From contig JAPNUX010000008.1 in assembly GCA_026626905.1 (NCBI GenBank), positions 1 through 64,000 on the forward strand: a stretch of 64,000 bases of DNA, read 5' to 3'. The notes beneath the pieces are model-generated. The model made no database searches. It was not told where the DNA came from and saw nothing but the letters and a program-made list of their open reading frames with translations. Source of the stretch: Desulfurococcus sp. (GTDB lineage: Archaea; Thermoproteota; Thermoprotei_A; Sulfolobales; Desulfurococcaceae). Positions 1-9,200 of this stretch are shown here, piece after piece; the first letter of the stretch is position 1; each line of letters opens with the position of its first letter. The position numbers and the translations under genes were made by a program.

Positions 1-1595
1 AAGTATATTCCTGCGGGTACGTTGAAGTCGCAGGGTGTCAGCGGGCACCAGAAGCACCACCATGGAGGCGGGATATCATAGTGGTACTTGTAGCGGCTAG
101 TCCTAACGTAAACGTACTCAGGGACATTATAGTCTCCAGGGATACCTGGGTAGTCTCCGTGATTCACTATATTTCCAGCAATGTAGATTGATGCTCCTTC
201 ATGAGATAGTGATATCTGGAATGCTGATACAAAAGCTATAATTACCTCAGCTACTATACCAGCTGGATGCAACTTCGCTAGAATAGCTCGTGCTAAGATA
301 GCTCCAGCAGGTATAGGAAGCTCGAAATCTGCATTACACTTATCATAGTACTGGAATATTTGATCTAAAGTAATGGATTCACCTGGATCTAGTTTACCGT
401 CACCTAGAGCTGTTTCAGGAATACTGAGTAAGGTGAGATTAGTCCCCTTATAGAAGTCATTCATTAAGGCTTCATGAGGCAGCCCATAGTCGTATCCTCC
501 TTGAATAGTACTACCACTAGTTAGTATATCTGTGATAAGGTTTTCAACATCATCACCTACGTAAATACCACACTTGTAAACCTTGTATATTCTGAATACT
601 GGTCTAGCCCATATCCAAGCCCACCACTGCGTGTTAGGACGTAGTAAGTAGCTCATGCCGTAGTAGTAGTTTTCACCACCCCACGTGAAGCCTGAACCCT
701 TCCATAACGGGACGTCTGGTAGTATTCCATTTGATAGATTGGATAGTATGCTACCTGATGTGAGTGTCGGGTATACTCCTGCTTTAGCATTCTTCCTCCC
801 GATGTTTATTGAGACTCCAACAGACCCGCTGTAATCGTATTTATTCCATGCTATTAGTACTGGTGTCTTCACGTATAGCTTACCATTAATACTCGTAAAG
901 TATTCTTCGGGTAGTATTCCTTTTAAGTCTTCAGGTTTAACCTCTACAACTAGTTCTCTAACATAGTAGTCAGGCCAGCAGATAGGCTCCATAGGACTTA
1001 CATCCTTAAAGCCTGCTTCTACAGCTAGTTTTCTCGGTGTGAGTGGGTTTGCATAGAATACATCTACTTTGAGTGCTTTAGGTGTACTTCTAGCTAAGTG
1101 TATTATGTAGCTTAGAGACTTGCCTCTAATAATGTCTACAGGCTTGTATGATATTGAATCGTAGAGTTCGTATAATATTTTACTTGTTCTAGCATCATGA
1201 ATGAATACTCTTAGTATTAGCCCGCTATAAGTTTTCTCTGGATCGCCTCCCCTAGACTTGTAGACTTCAAGCCAGCCTCTAGCTATATCGTAGAGCTTGC
1301 TTAACGGGATGAATATAGTGTTAGAGCCTCTATACAATGCTCTATGAACTACTACTAGATCCTCCTTGTGTGTTGGTGGTGCTATTGCTGTAGCCTCGAG
1401 GAATAAGATGATATCGGGCCTGCTTAATAGCCCTGTCTCCTCGATAATCCTATTAGATGTATTATAATTGTATAGCTTGAACTCTAGGTATAAGCCGGGC
1501 TTACTTAACAGTCCTCCTAGAACAGTATACACTGATAGTATACTTAAAGCTAGAAGTACTATTACTACTAGTGCTAGAAGCCTGCGAGGACCCAC
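1..1595 (-). CDS. Large secreted or membrane-anchored protein, unknown function (3' end outside window)
   Basis: I do not recognise this protein. The minus strand is open from a GTG at 1593-1595 to the window edge, at least 531 codons without a stop. The start is chosen because a purine-rich GGTGGCAGAGG lies directly upstream and the frame then opens with MGPRR and a hydrophobic segment of about 18 residues, typical of a signal peptide or N-terminal anchor. The rest is rich in Tyr, Ser and Asn, with a Trp/Cys/Pro-rich patch close to the window edge (WWCFWCPLTPC) and a Gly/Ala/Ile-rich hydrophobic stretch near residue 440. An AT-rich element around 1627-1640 could be the promoter. It is probably an extracellular or cell-surface protein; that is inference from the leader only. 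Confidence 0.7.
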   Translation of the reverse strand, partial: MGPRRLLALVVIVLLALSILSVYTVLGGLLSKPGLYLEFKLYNYNTSNRIIEETGLLSRPDIILFLEATAIAPPTHKEDLVVVHRALYRGSNTIFIPLSKLYDIARGWLEVYKSRGGDPEKTYSGLILRVFIHDARTSKILYELYDSISYKPVDIIRGKSLSYIIHLARSTPKALKVDVFYANPLTPRKLAVEAGFKDVSPMEPICWPDYYVRELVVEVKPEDLKGILPEEYFTSINGKLYVKTPVLIAWNKYDYSGSVGVSINIGRKNAKAGVYPTLTSGSILSNLSNGILPDVPLWKGSGFTWGGENYYYGMSYLLRPNTQWWAWIWARPVFRIYKVYKCGIYVGDDVENLITDILTSGSTIQGGYDYGLPHEALMNDFYKGTNLTLLSIPETALGDGKLDPGESITLDQIFQYYDKCNADFELPIPAGAILARAILAKLHPAGIVAEVIIAFVSAFQISLSHEGASIYIAGNIVNHGDYPGIPGDYNVPEYVYVRTSRYKYHYDIPPPWWCFWCPLTPCDFNVPAGIY

Positions 1596-1754
1596 CCTCT
1601 GCCACCAAACACAAACAACCAACCAAAAAAATAAACTTTTCGATTCAAGAACACGAAGAGTAGCTTGAGGTTTAAGGAGTTGTTGAAGCAAGCAGAATTA
1701 AGAAGAGTATTTTAGGAGTTGTGCTGGAATTTAGATTAGTGGCTGGTGGAGGAG

Positions 1755-2441
1755 ATGGGTGTTATAAGGTATCTCGGGCACAGCTTCTTCGAGGTATCTT
1801 TGATGGGGCTGGATGGAGTAGTTAAAAACATTGCTATAGACCCATGGGTGAATAACCCTCTAAGCCCTATTAGACTCGAAGACTACAGGAGGAGAAGGCT
1901 TGACTACATTATCGTCACACACGACCACGGGGACCACTTGGGTAACACAGTAGAGCTGGCAAGAATAACCGGGGCTACTGTAATAGGAGTTTACGAGGTA
2001 GCAGTAAACATAGCCGAGAAAGGCGTTAAAACTATTGATGGAAACATTGGAGGACCCTTAAACATCCAGGATCTAGAAGTCATCTTAACTAGTGCTGTAC
2101 ACAGTAGTAGCCGGGGAACCCCTGTAGGCGTTGTTGTACGCGGCAAAGACCTCTCAGTGTATCATGCAGGTGATACAGGGGTCTTCAGCGATATGGCATT
2201 AATTGGAGAGCTATACAAGCCTAGAGTAGCATTGCTACCAATAGGCGGACACTACACCATGGGTATCCGAGAGGCTGTTAAAGCAGTAGAGCTACTGAAA
2301 CCTGAGATAGTTATACCCATGCACTATAATACATTCCCCGTGATAAAAGCCGATCCATTAGAATTCAAGAGGCTAGTAGAAGAGAAGACTCGTAGCAGAG
2401 TAGTAGTCTTAAAACCCGGGGAGGAATTCACGTACCCCTAG
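1755..2441 (+). CDS. Metallo-beta-lactamase-fold metal-dependent hydrolase (UPF0173/UlaG-like)
   Basis: The product opens with the LGHSFFEV stretch typical of UPF0173 hydrolases and carries the zinc-binding THDHGDH motif near residue 56, a later VHSSSRG segment, YHAGDTG near residue 140 and a C-terminal PMHYNTF histidine motif near residue 195. These are the expected metal ligands of the fold. About 228 residues is the usual family length. The ATG at 1755 is preferred over an in-frame GTG at 1746 because GGTGGAGGAG sits just before it and the fold begins immediately after. The substrate is unknown; the family includes lactonase-like and other cytoplasmic hydrolases. Confidence 0.85.
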   Translation: MGVIRYLGHSFFEVSLMGLDGVVKNIAIDPWVNNPLSPIRLEDYRRRRLDYIIVTHDHGDHLGNTVELARITGATVIGVYEVAVNIAEKGVKTIDGNIGGPLNIQDLEVILTSAVHSSSRGTPVGVVVRGKDLSVYHAGDTGVFSDMALIGELYKPRVALLPIGGHYTMGIREAVKAVELLKPEIVIPMHYNTFPVIKADPLEFKRLVEEKTRSRVVVLKPGEEFTYP

Positions 2442-2524
2442 TAGTCTAACGTGGACACCCCTGCTCTATGAGGGCCTCGGAGAAGGGAGGTTAAAAGGCT
2501 GATTAAACAATTCTATAGAATAGC

Positions 2525-2604
2525 CCCGCCCCCACCTTTAGGAGCTCGCGGGAGTAAGCCGTGACGGCTTCGATGACCACGAGTGTCAGGGGTGGGGGAC
2601 ACCT
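2525..2604 (+). ncRNA. Candidate H/ACA box guide RNA (pseudouridylation)
   Basis: This gap folds as an archaeal H/ACA RNA. The lower stem is CCCCCACC (2529-2536) paired with GGTGGGGG (2591-2598), directly followed by an ACA at 2599-2601. The upper stem starts with CTCG (2545-2548) paired with CGAG (2580-2583), and an inner hairpin AAGCCG-TGA-CGGCTT (2556-2570) is flanked by GGAGT and GATGA, suitable for a kink-turn bound by L7Ae. Exactly 15 bases separate the upper stem from ACA, matching the 14-16 base rule for these guides. The pocket arms would be 2537-2544 and 2584-2590. The target is not identified. Confidence 0.55.
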
Positions 2605-2676
2605 CAACTCAAATTTTAATTATTCAATTCTCCTTCTCTATAACTATTAAGTCTGCCTAGGGGATGTGGTGGTTGA

Positions 2677-3759
2677 ATGAGCCTCGAGGAGAGACTTCAC
2701 TTAGCAGCCCGCAATACTGTTGAAGTTGTGACTAGAGATGAACTTAAGAGAATCCTGGAGGAGAATCCACGCCCCCGAGGCTACCTCGGCTTCGAGCCGA
2801 GCGGCCTAGTTCACGTGGGATGGCTTGTCTGGATGTTCAAGGTTAGAGATCTAGTGAAAGCAGGATTAGACTTCTACGTGCTCGAGGCCACCTGGCACGC
2901 CTTCATAAATGATAAGCTCGGCGGAAACATGGAGCTCATTCGTAAGGCAGCTAGGTACACGAGAAAAGTTCTTGAAGCCTTAGGTGTACCCGAGTCAAGC
3001 ATAAAGTATGTTGACGCCGAGGAGCTAGTCAGCGATACAGAGTACTGGGGGATTCTCCTAAAGGTAGCTAAAAACGTCAGCTTAGCTAGAGTTAGAAGAG
3101 CTGTCACGATAATGGGGCGTAAGATGGATGAGAGTGAAGCCGATTTCTCTAAACTAATATACCCGTTGATGCAGGTCACAGATATATTCTACCTGGATCT
3201 TGATGTCGCCTTAGGGGGATTAGATCAAAGGAAAGCTCACATGCTGGCTAGAGATGTAGCAGAAAAGCTGGGCTTCAAGAAACCTGTAGCAGTACACACT
3301 CCAATTATAACAGGGCTTCAAGGACCAGCGGGAAAAGTAGGAGGTGAGCACGATGAAATAGCAGCCGATACTAAAATGAGTAAGAGTAAACCCGAGACCG
3401 CCATCTTCGTACACGAGGATCCAGAGGTAGTTGAAGCCAAGATCCTTAAAGCATACTGCCCGCCGAGGACAGTGGAGTTCAATCCGGTAGTAGAGATAAA
3501 CAAGTATCTTCTCTTCCAGCAGGATAAATTCACTCTAGTGGTTGAGAGACCAGAGAAGCACGGGGGAACAATAATCATTGAAAGATATGATGACCTCGAG
3601 AGGATGTACTTGAATGGAGAGATACACCCCTTAGACTTAAAGAAGGCTACAGCAAACGCCTTAAACAAGCTATTAGACCCTATTAGAAGAAAGCTTACAA
3701 GCGATCCAGAGGCGCGAAGCCTCCTAGAGGAGCTTTCAAAAGCCAGAGTGACAAGATGA
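2677..3759 (+). CDS. tyrS: Tyrosyl-tRNA synthetase (class I, archaeal type)
   Basis: The enzyme charges tRNA-Tyr with tyrosine in the cytoplasm. The class I Rossmann fold is visible from residue 35, with the EPSGLVHVGW segment carrying the HIGH-like signature near residue 46 and a KMSKS loop (TKMSKSKPE) near residue 235. The tyrosine pocket region YPLMQVTDIFYLDLDVALGG lies in between. At 360 residues it has the archaeal length, without the bacterial C-terminal domain. The ATG follows GGTGGT with four bases spacing, a strong ribosome binding site. It is followed by an intron-containing tRNA-Ala gene. Confidence 0.95.
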   Translation: MSLEERLHLAARNTVEVVTRDELKRILEENPRPRGYLGFEPSGLVHVGWLVWMFKVRDLVKAGLDFYVLEATWHAFINDKLGGNMELIRKAARYTRKVLEALGVPESSIKYVDAEELVSDTEYWGILLKVAKNVSLARVRRAVTIMGRKMDESEADFSKLIYPLMQVTDIFYLDLDVALGGLDQRKAHMLARDVAEKLGFKKPVAVHTPIITGLQGPAGKVGGEHDEIAADTKMSKSKPETAIFVHEDPEVVEAKILKAYCPPRTVEFNPVVEINKYLLFQQDKFTLVVERPEKHGGTIIIERYDDLERMYLNGEIHPLDLKKATANALNKLLDPIRRKLTSDPEARSLLEELSKARVTR

Positions 3760-3814
3760 CTAAACCCCGCTGAGAATCTTTAAAATCCGTAGAAATATTC
3801 ACTTGAATAGTGGT

Positions 3815-3919
3815 GGGCCGGTAGCTCAGCCTGGAAGAGCGCCGCCCTTGCATGGCCTTCGAAAGAGAACCGAGGTCGAAGAAAGGCGGAGGACCCGGGT
3901 TCAAGTCCCGGCCGGTCCA
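3815..3919 (+). tRNA. tRNA-Ala(TGC) with an intron at position 37/38
   Basis: The acceptor stem GGGCCGG pairs with CCGGTCC, the T arm is CCGGG-TTCAAGT-CCCGG and the D arm is normal. The anticodon stem CCGCC (3842-3846) pairs with GGCGG (3885-3889). The loop reads C-T-TGC-A then A38, with about 31 extra bases (3853-3883) between positions 37 and 38, the usual archaeal intron site cut at a bulge-helix-bulge. The G3-U70 pair, the major alanine identity element, is present. CCA is not fully encoded. A TATA-like TCTTTAAAATCC lies about 25-30 bases upstream. Confidence 0.93.
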
Positions 3920-4018
3920 CTCCTTTAAACATGGATTAGCATGTAGCTTGAAGCGGGATCTCTTTATGAGAAGAGAAGAGTAGATTTAAGGGGAAAAAGT
4001 ATGGGGTTAGGAGTTCTG

Positions 4019-4267
4019 CTATTTAGCTCTGCTCTCAACAACTATCATGCTAACCGTGGTTCTTATGTCAGGGAGCTTCCTAATCCTGTTGGTGACTATT
4101 TCTCTTATCTTCTCAAGCGACTCGGCTTCAATCTTTAAAACTATGTCGTAGGTGCCGTATACTATATGGGCCTCCTTAACCTCCGGTATCTTAAAGAGTT
4201 CCTCTAAGACTTTGACTTCTGCGCCGATCTCCGTCTGTATTAGTATTATAGCCAGCGACTTAGCCAT
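4019..4267 (-). CDS. Stand-alone Lrp/AsnC C-terminal ligand-binding (RAM) domain protein
   Basis: The 82 residues form one RAM/ACT-like domain with a beta-alpha-beta-beta-alpha-beta pattern: an AIILIQTEIGAE strand, then AHIVYGTYDIVLKIEA, then TVSMIVVES. This is the effector-binding half of Lrp/AsnC regulators, and no helix-turn-helix is present. Such small proteins form ring-shaped oligomers that bind amino acids and may modulate full-length Lrp proteins. The ATG lies at 4265-4267. It is transcribed opposite to tsr3, with the promoters in the 125 base gap between them. Target regulators are unknown. Confidence 0.85.
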   Translation of the reverse strand: MAKSLAIILIQTEIGAEVKVLEELFKIPEVKEAHIVYGTYDIVLKIEAESLEKIREIVTNRIRKLPDIRTTVSMIVVESRAK

Positions 4268-4393
4268 CTGGATCCCACTCCACTATTAATATTTTCGCAA
4301 CCTGAAAATATAAACTAAACGTGAACACATGTATACTACTAGGGTAAACAGGGATCTAATCCCGCAGCAAGTCCACGGGGGAGCATTACAGGG

Positions 4394-4927
4394 ATGTCTA
4401 CTAGGATTACAGTGAGAGTATACATTGCTTCATACCGTGAAGACGATCCTCTTAAAAATACTGCTTTAAGAATGGCTAGGAGAGGCTACGCTAAGCTCGT
4501 AGACCCTAGAAGATTCAAGGAGAAAACACTAGTGCTCAACCCTTTCTCAAGCATATACCTTGGCTCATGGCACCGGCAGACTATGCTAGAGCATGGGATC
4601 CTTGTAGTTGACGCTAGCTGGAGGACTCTCACCCCCTTAAAGTTCACGGGGTTTAGAGGCCTGCATGTAAAGCTGCCTCCACTGCTACCAGGCAACCCAG
4701 TGAACTACGGGAAACCCTGTACTCTCTCAAGCCTAGAGGCAGTAGCAGCCTCACTCTATATAACCGGGTTCACAGAGGACTACGTGAAGCTTCTAGGATT
4801 GTATAAGTGGATGGAAACATTCCATGAGCTTAATAAAGAACTCCTTGACGCATACTCTAAAGCCGGCTCGCCTGGAGAACTAGAATCAATAATACTAGAG
4901 TACTGGCCGACTGGATCCCCCTGCTAA
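4394..4927 (+). CDS. tsr3: Tsr3-type rRNA aminocarboxypropyltransferase (DUF367)
   Basis: Tsr3 transfers the 3-amino-3-carboxypropyl group of S-adenosylmethionine to a hypermodified uridine in the decoding region of small-subunit rRNA. The family pattern is visible: an N-terminal KLVDPRRFKEKTLVLNP stretch, then LVVDASWRTL near residue 75, then the substrate region with PVNYGKPCTLSSLEA near residue 105. At 177 residues it matches archaeal Tsr3. The gene sits in a cluster of translation and RNA genes, next to the RNase P RNA on the opposite strand. Confidence 0.88.
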   Translation: MSTRITVRVYIASYREDDPLKNTALRMARRGYAKLVDPRRFKEKTLVLNPFSSIYLGSWHRQTMLEHGILVVDASWRTLTPLKFTGFRGLHVKLPPLLPGNPVNYGKPCTLSSLEAVAASLYITGFTEDYVKLLGLYKWMETFHELNKELLDAYSKAGSPGELESIILEYWPTGSPC

Positions 4928-4934
4928 CTGAAAA

Positions 4935-5248
4935 GCGCGGCCGGGCGGTAACCCGCATTCTGTTCAACCCCACATTCGTCTATGCGGCCCATACCGGTCG
5001 CGTGGCCCTCACACCGGGCCAGGGCCTTGCACCGTGCGGGACGGCCGTTTCAACGCCTCCACTACCGTCCTCCGTGGATTAACCCTCGTCGCCGAGGGTT
5101 GGCCACATCATAGCCATCCAGTAATGGCCGTACCGTTTCTGTGCCGGAGCCACGGGGACTACCCGTGCCCCTTACGGGGCCGCACTGCCACGGGGTGTGC
5201 GGAGTTTCCTCACCCCTCTCGGGGCGTGAGTGGGGCGCCCGGCCGCAC
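4935..5248 (-). ncRNA. rnpB: RNase P RNA (archaeal type A)
   Basis: On the minus strand this segment has the universal RNase P core. The 5' part holds GAGGAAACTCCGC (about 5200-5214) and the 3' part holds ACAGAATGCGGGTTACC (about 4946-4964), the two strands of helix P4. The ends pair as a long GC-rich P1, GTGCGGCCGGGCG (from 5248) with CGCCCGGCCGCGC (to 4935). The length is about 314 bases, normal for the archaeal ribozyme that matures tRNA 5' ends. A TATA-like GGTATAAACC lies about 20 bases upstream of the 5' end. Small reading frames across this RNA are artefacts. Confidence 0.93.
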
Positions 5249-5351
5249 TCTTATCTACTGGTTTATACCTTAATATATCGACTACCCGATAAAACTTGTG
5301 GTTTAGAACCGTGAGTTTGATCATGTTCGTCTGGAAATCGGAGCTCCATCG

Positions 5352-5370
5352 GCATTCCAGGGGTGGAACC
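5352..5370 (+). repeat. 19-base direct repeat, copy 1
   Basis: GCATTCCAGGGGTGGAACC occurs identically here and at 5668-5686. The repeat is itself a dyad, TTCCA and TGGAA around a G run. It belongs to the candidate origin region. Confidence 0.9.
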
Positions 5371-5667
5371 TTTGGTTTCCTATGGTGTCTGATTCCATTG
5401 ACCCTCCATGGAAAGCCCCCACCCCCTCACCGCATCTGGAACCTATATCCTAGATTGAGTCTCATTTTCAATACTAATGAATTTATAAGTAATTGTAAAT
5501 CAATTGATTGATCATGAAGGATCATCATGATCAATACATTATACAAATATATCATTATACAAACGCTAAATATACAATTGTCCAACTAGTGAAACCCTCA
5601 TTGAAAATCAATAGTATTGTCTCCAGTTGCGATGAAGGGGAGGGAACCTGAGGTTTCGTTTCCATCC

Positions 5668-5686
5668 GCATTCCAGGGGTGGAACC
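5668..5686 (+). repeat. 19-base direct repeat, copy 2
   Basis: This copy is identical to 5352-5370. Here it continues as AACCAAAGGTTCC, itself a palindrome. The flanking ATCCG/ATCGG bases are also similar in both copies. Confidence 0.9.
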
Positions 5687-5958
5687 AAAGGTTCCATTAG
5701 TGGGAGATCAGTGGGTTCTATGAGAAACCAAAGGTGCTCCAGACGTCGCCGAACCCTGTAACCAAAGGTTTATGATTGATCATCCATAGGGTTCCAGTCG
5801 CATTCCTGATCAGTCACCACTGGTTCCACCCCTCCTCTGCAAGTGGAGGTGGAGCTTTCACTATTCATGCATCAGTTGATTGAGCGTTCCTCCTGGGGTG
5901 TAGGTAAGCTTTAAATTCTACTGTTCTTGTTGAATTCTTGGTGCTTAGAGGTGGAGGC

Positions 5959-6222
5959 ATGAGTGCTTCAAGGACTCTGAGTGTTGGTAGGAAGAGTATC
6001 AGCGACTACATAATGGAGGTTGTCCTGTTATTCCAGGAGGGGCATGATAGACTTGTAGTGAAGGGTGTTGGACCCTATATCAGTAAGGCGGTTGACCTCT
6101 ATAATGCACTAGTATCTAGGATAGGTGAAAGCATAGAGCTGGTTAACGTGAGTATTGGGAGCGAAAGAGTTAGAGGAAGACTTAAACCCTACATTCTAAT
6201 AGAGATTAAGAGGAAGTACTAA
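5959..6222 (+). CDS. alba: Alba-family nucleic-acid-binding chromatin protein (paralogue 1)
   Basis: Alba coats DNA and RNA in thermophilic archaea. The 87-residue product has the fold's order: SVGRKSISDYIMEVVLLF at the start with the conserved RK pair in the DNA-binding loop, then VVKGVGPYISKAVDLYNAL, then the beta hairpin with GSERVRGRLKPYILIEIKRK. The ATG at 5959 is preceded by GAGGTGGAGG; an upstream in-frame TTG at 5938 is less likely. Its 3' end overlaps that of reverse gyrase by 17 bases in convergent orientation. A second alba lies at 25604-25894. The candidate origin is immediately upstream. Confidence 0.92.
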   Translation: MSASRTLSVGRKSISDYIMEVVLLFQEGHDRLVVKGVGPYISKAVDLYNALVSRIGESIELVNVSIGSERVRGRLKPYILIEIKRKY

Positions 6223-9200
6223 GAGCTACCTCTCCCCGCGTGAATACATCTAGCACGCCAAGCCTAAGAGTAAGCTCGTGGATGAGCACTGAGGCGTCTA
6301 CAAGCCCGCTTGCTATAGCGTCGATGGATTCCTCGAGTCTCCTCGTCGCTTCAATAGATACTAGATCCGGGTACCTGCTAGCTATATAGCTGTAGGCTTC
6401 CATTCCCTTCTTAGTCGGTACTAGCTTAAGCTTCCTCCTAGATGAGACCACGTATCCATGCCTCTTCAAGCTTTCAATAATCTTCGAGTACGTGCTGGGG
6501 CGGCCGAGCCCAAGATTCTTCATTACTGAGACTAGCTCGCCTTCACTGTAGAGTGGTATACTACTGGAGTCGTGGACTTCAACGCTAACTACATCTACTT
6601 CGAGAGCGTCAACGCCTTTTAGAGCTTCAACCACTTTCACACCGCTTAACACGTTGAATCCGTGTTCAAGGATATCTACTATGAGCTCCAGCTCTCCGAG
6701 CTTCACGTCATCCAGGTATACGGAGTAAGTTGATTTAACAGCATTAAAAGACTTCATCTGGCTTCCAGTAAACCGCTTGAATATCAAGTCGTAGAGCTTT
6801 AAGTGTAATCCTGTTAAGGGTATTACTACGTTGAGGACTCCCTCGGTTACAGCTTTAAGCAGGCCTTCAGCATCATACGGGTAGACGGGTCTTATAGCTT
6901 CATGCGTCCCCGGCGAGCCCCAGTGGCTCGGCTTCGCCAGCTTCTTAAGCCCTTTATCCTCAAGGTACTTTAAGGCTACTCCTATACCAGTGCTACTAAC
7001 ATAGTGGCTATCAGTTCTATGATAAGTGATTAAGCCTGCTTCGAAGAGCTGCTGGGCGATCCTCATAGCTAGACTAGTTGGGAATCCGAGTCTAGCGGCA
7101 TCGGCTAGAAGCTCGTCTGTTGTGTAAGGCGGCTTCGGTGATACTACGATCTCACTCTCACTAGTCCTGACGAGCCGCAGCCTCTTGGCCTCCTTAAAGC
7201 GGGATAGTAGCTCGCTGCCCTTATCCACGAGGATCGAGTAGGATGTGTTTAATGGCTCCCCTAGCTTGAATACTACTCTCTTACCTCGTCTTTTAACATG
7301 CTCTCTAAACCTATCTATAATTAAGCCTAGAGTCGGTGTTTGAACACGTCCAGCCCCCATGTTCCTCAGCTTATACGCACTCTTTAATTCATCGCTAAGC
7401 TTGAAGCCTACTAGCCTGTCGAGAACCCGCCTGTATACTTCAGCTTCAACTAGACGGGTGTTAACTGCCCTCCTCCTCTGTAGTGCTTTAAGCAGCTCTT
7501 CTACTGTTATCTCATGGAGCTCTATTCTCCACACACTTTTATTATAGTATTTCACAGCCAAGTATACATCGTAGGCTATCTTCTCTCCTTCAACATCAGG
7601 GTCTGTTGCAATATAGACTTCATCAACTTCGCTAGCCATCTTTCTTAAAGCTGCTACTATAGACTTTGAATCACTGAAGACTCTGCTACCGCAGCGAGGA
7701 CAAGAGTCGCCTGTCGTAAACTGAGTGCCGCAGACTCTGCACTTTTTAATAGTCTCGTAGACTGGTGAAACCCTGCCGGCCTTAATGTAGACTCCGTAGA
7801 CTCCTTCACTACTTGTCGTTAAATCGAATATGTGTCCCCGGGTCGACATTATATTGAAGTGAACTATCTCCCCTCCAATCTTAGCTGGTATCTCGTAGAC
7901 GACTACATCCCCCAGCCGCCTGGCTACCGGTCTCCCAAAGAATCTCGCTATAGTCTTAGCCTTTGTAGGCGACTCTACCACTAGTAGGATTGCCTTGTAC
8001 CTTAAGCCCTCTGCCCCCCTAGTATCCTCCCGGGTCTTCCTCGCCTTCTCCACCTCAACCTCTAGATCCAGTTCTCCTAGATCCCTGAACTCCAGCTCCC
8101 TACTAACCCACTTCATCCTGGCTTCAAGGCCTTTCACCACGTTCTCTAGATCCCTGTACTCTAGTATAATGGATATGCCGTGAGTCATACGTGTCCCGTG
8201 AAGCCTGCTAGTCCTGCCGCTAGCCTGTATATAGGTCATTACATCAGGTATTAGCGCAGTGTACTCGCTCCCTGTGGATACAAGAGTTATTGATCCAACA
8301 CGCCACACCTTCTTCTCGTCGAGTAGTGATTTAATCCTGCTCAATGTTTCCTCGTAAATTCTCTTGACTTCAAGGTATCTTGAGGCAAGCTTCTCACTGA
8401 CTGTTAAAGCCTCCTCAGCTATCCTACCTGAGAGAGCTAGTCTTAGAAGCCTAAGCTCGCCTGGTGAAAGAGTGTAGACTAGTCTTCTCAGCTCAGTAAC
8501 CTTACTTCGAGCCCAGCTATCTCCTTCACTAGTTGATAGCTCGAGTAAGATGCGTATAGTCATGTTCGGGCTGGCTAGTAGGGAGTCGAGTTTAACAGTA
8601 AATACTGGTGAACCAGCGAAGACCACGTATTTTATTGCCTCTGGTGCATCAATACCTCTCACGCTCGACCCGTAGTAGCTCGCTGACCCCACGAGTAAAT
8701 CGAGTTCTCTTCTGGTAAGCCGTAGTATATTGCCTGGTGTTGCCTCACCTATCCTGAAGCCTGCAGCCGTCAGCTGCTCGAGTGCCCTCTTGAGCTCCTC
8801 GAGGATTTCACTCTTGAAGGGATGCCTGGGTGCAATGTATATTATTCCCCCGGCTCCCAGTCTTCTAACTAAGCCTACTAGGGTTTCAGCAAGACTGCCG
8901 GGCTCGACTAGAGCGTATGAGTCTGTTACATCCCTACCATAAACTGTTACACCGGATACATCTATGCGTAGCAGTTCTCTTAGCACTCTACCCATTAAAC
9001 CCTTCATGCGGCCTGTAGCAGATGCAGCAATAAACTGGCTTCTAGACGCCTCGCTAAGTCTTCTCTCCAGCTCCGAGTCGACTTCAATATACTCTCTAGC
9101 TAGTTCAACATGCTTATCACTATTATTAAAGGTACTACTAACCATGAGCTTCCAGAGAAGACTGAACTTTCTTTTAGCTAAACCTATAACTTCTTCATTA

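Larger units (their letters stand above)
5300..5870. other. Candidate replication origin: AT-rich core flanked by inverted TGGAACC repeats
   Basis: This non-coding stretch between RNase P RNA and alba holds six copies of TGGAACC. Two point right on the left side (5364-5370, 5437-5443). On the right one points right (5680-5686) and three point left (5690-5696, 5790-5796, 5822-5828). Between them, 5451-5620 is strongly AT-rich and contains a perfect inverted repeat (5508-5517 with 5525-5534). AACCAAAGG also recurs at 5684-5691, 5727-5734 and 5761-5768, inverted at 5369-5377. Inverted initiator-like boxes around an unwinding element are the layout of archaeal origins. The boxes are not the textbook ORB sequence, and no cdc6 gene is in the window. 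Confidence 0.4.

Noticed and set aside
1468-1668. 66-codon plus-strand reading frame
   Set aside because: It runs antisense to the start of the long secreted-protein gene, has no ribosome binding site and shows low-complexity composition.
5034-5511. Two plus-strand reading frames of 79 and 71 codons
   Set aside because: They lie across the RNase P RNA and the repeat-rich non-coding region; the composition reflects RNA stems, not protein.
5352-5796. Possible small CRISPR array from the repeated GCATTCCAGGGG sequence
   Set aside because: There are only two full copies 316 bases apart, with no regular spacers and partly inverted motif copies. No cas genes are in the window.
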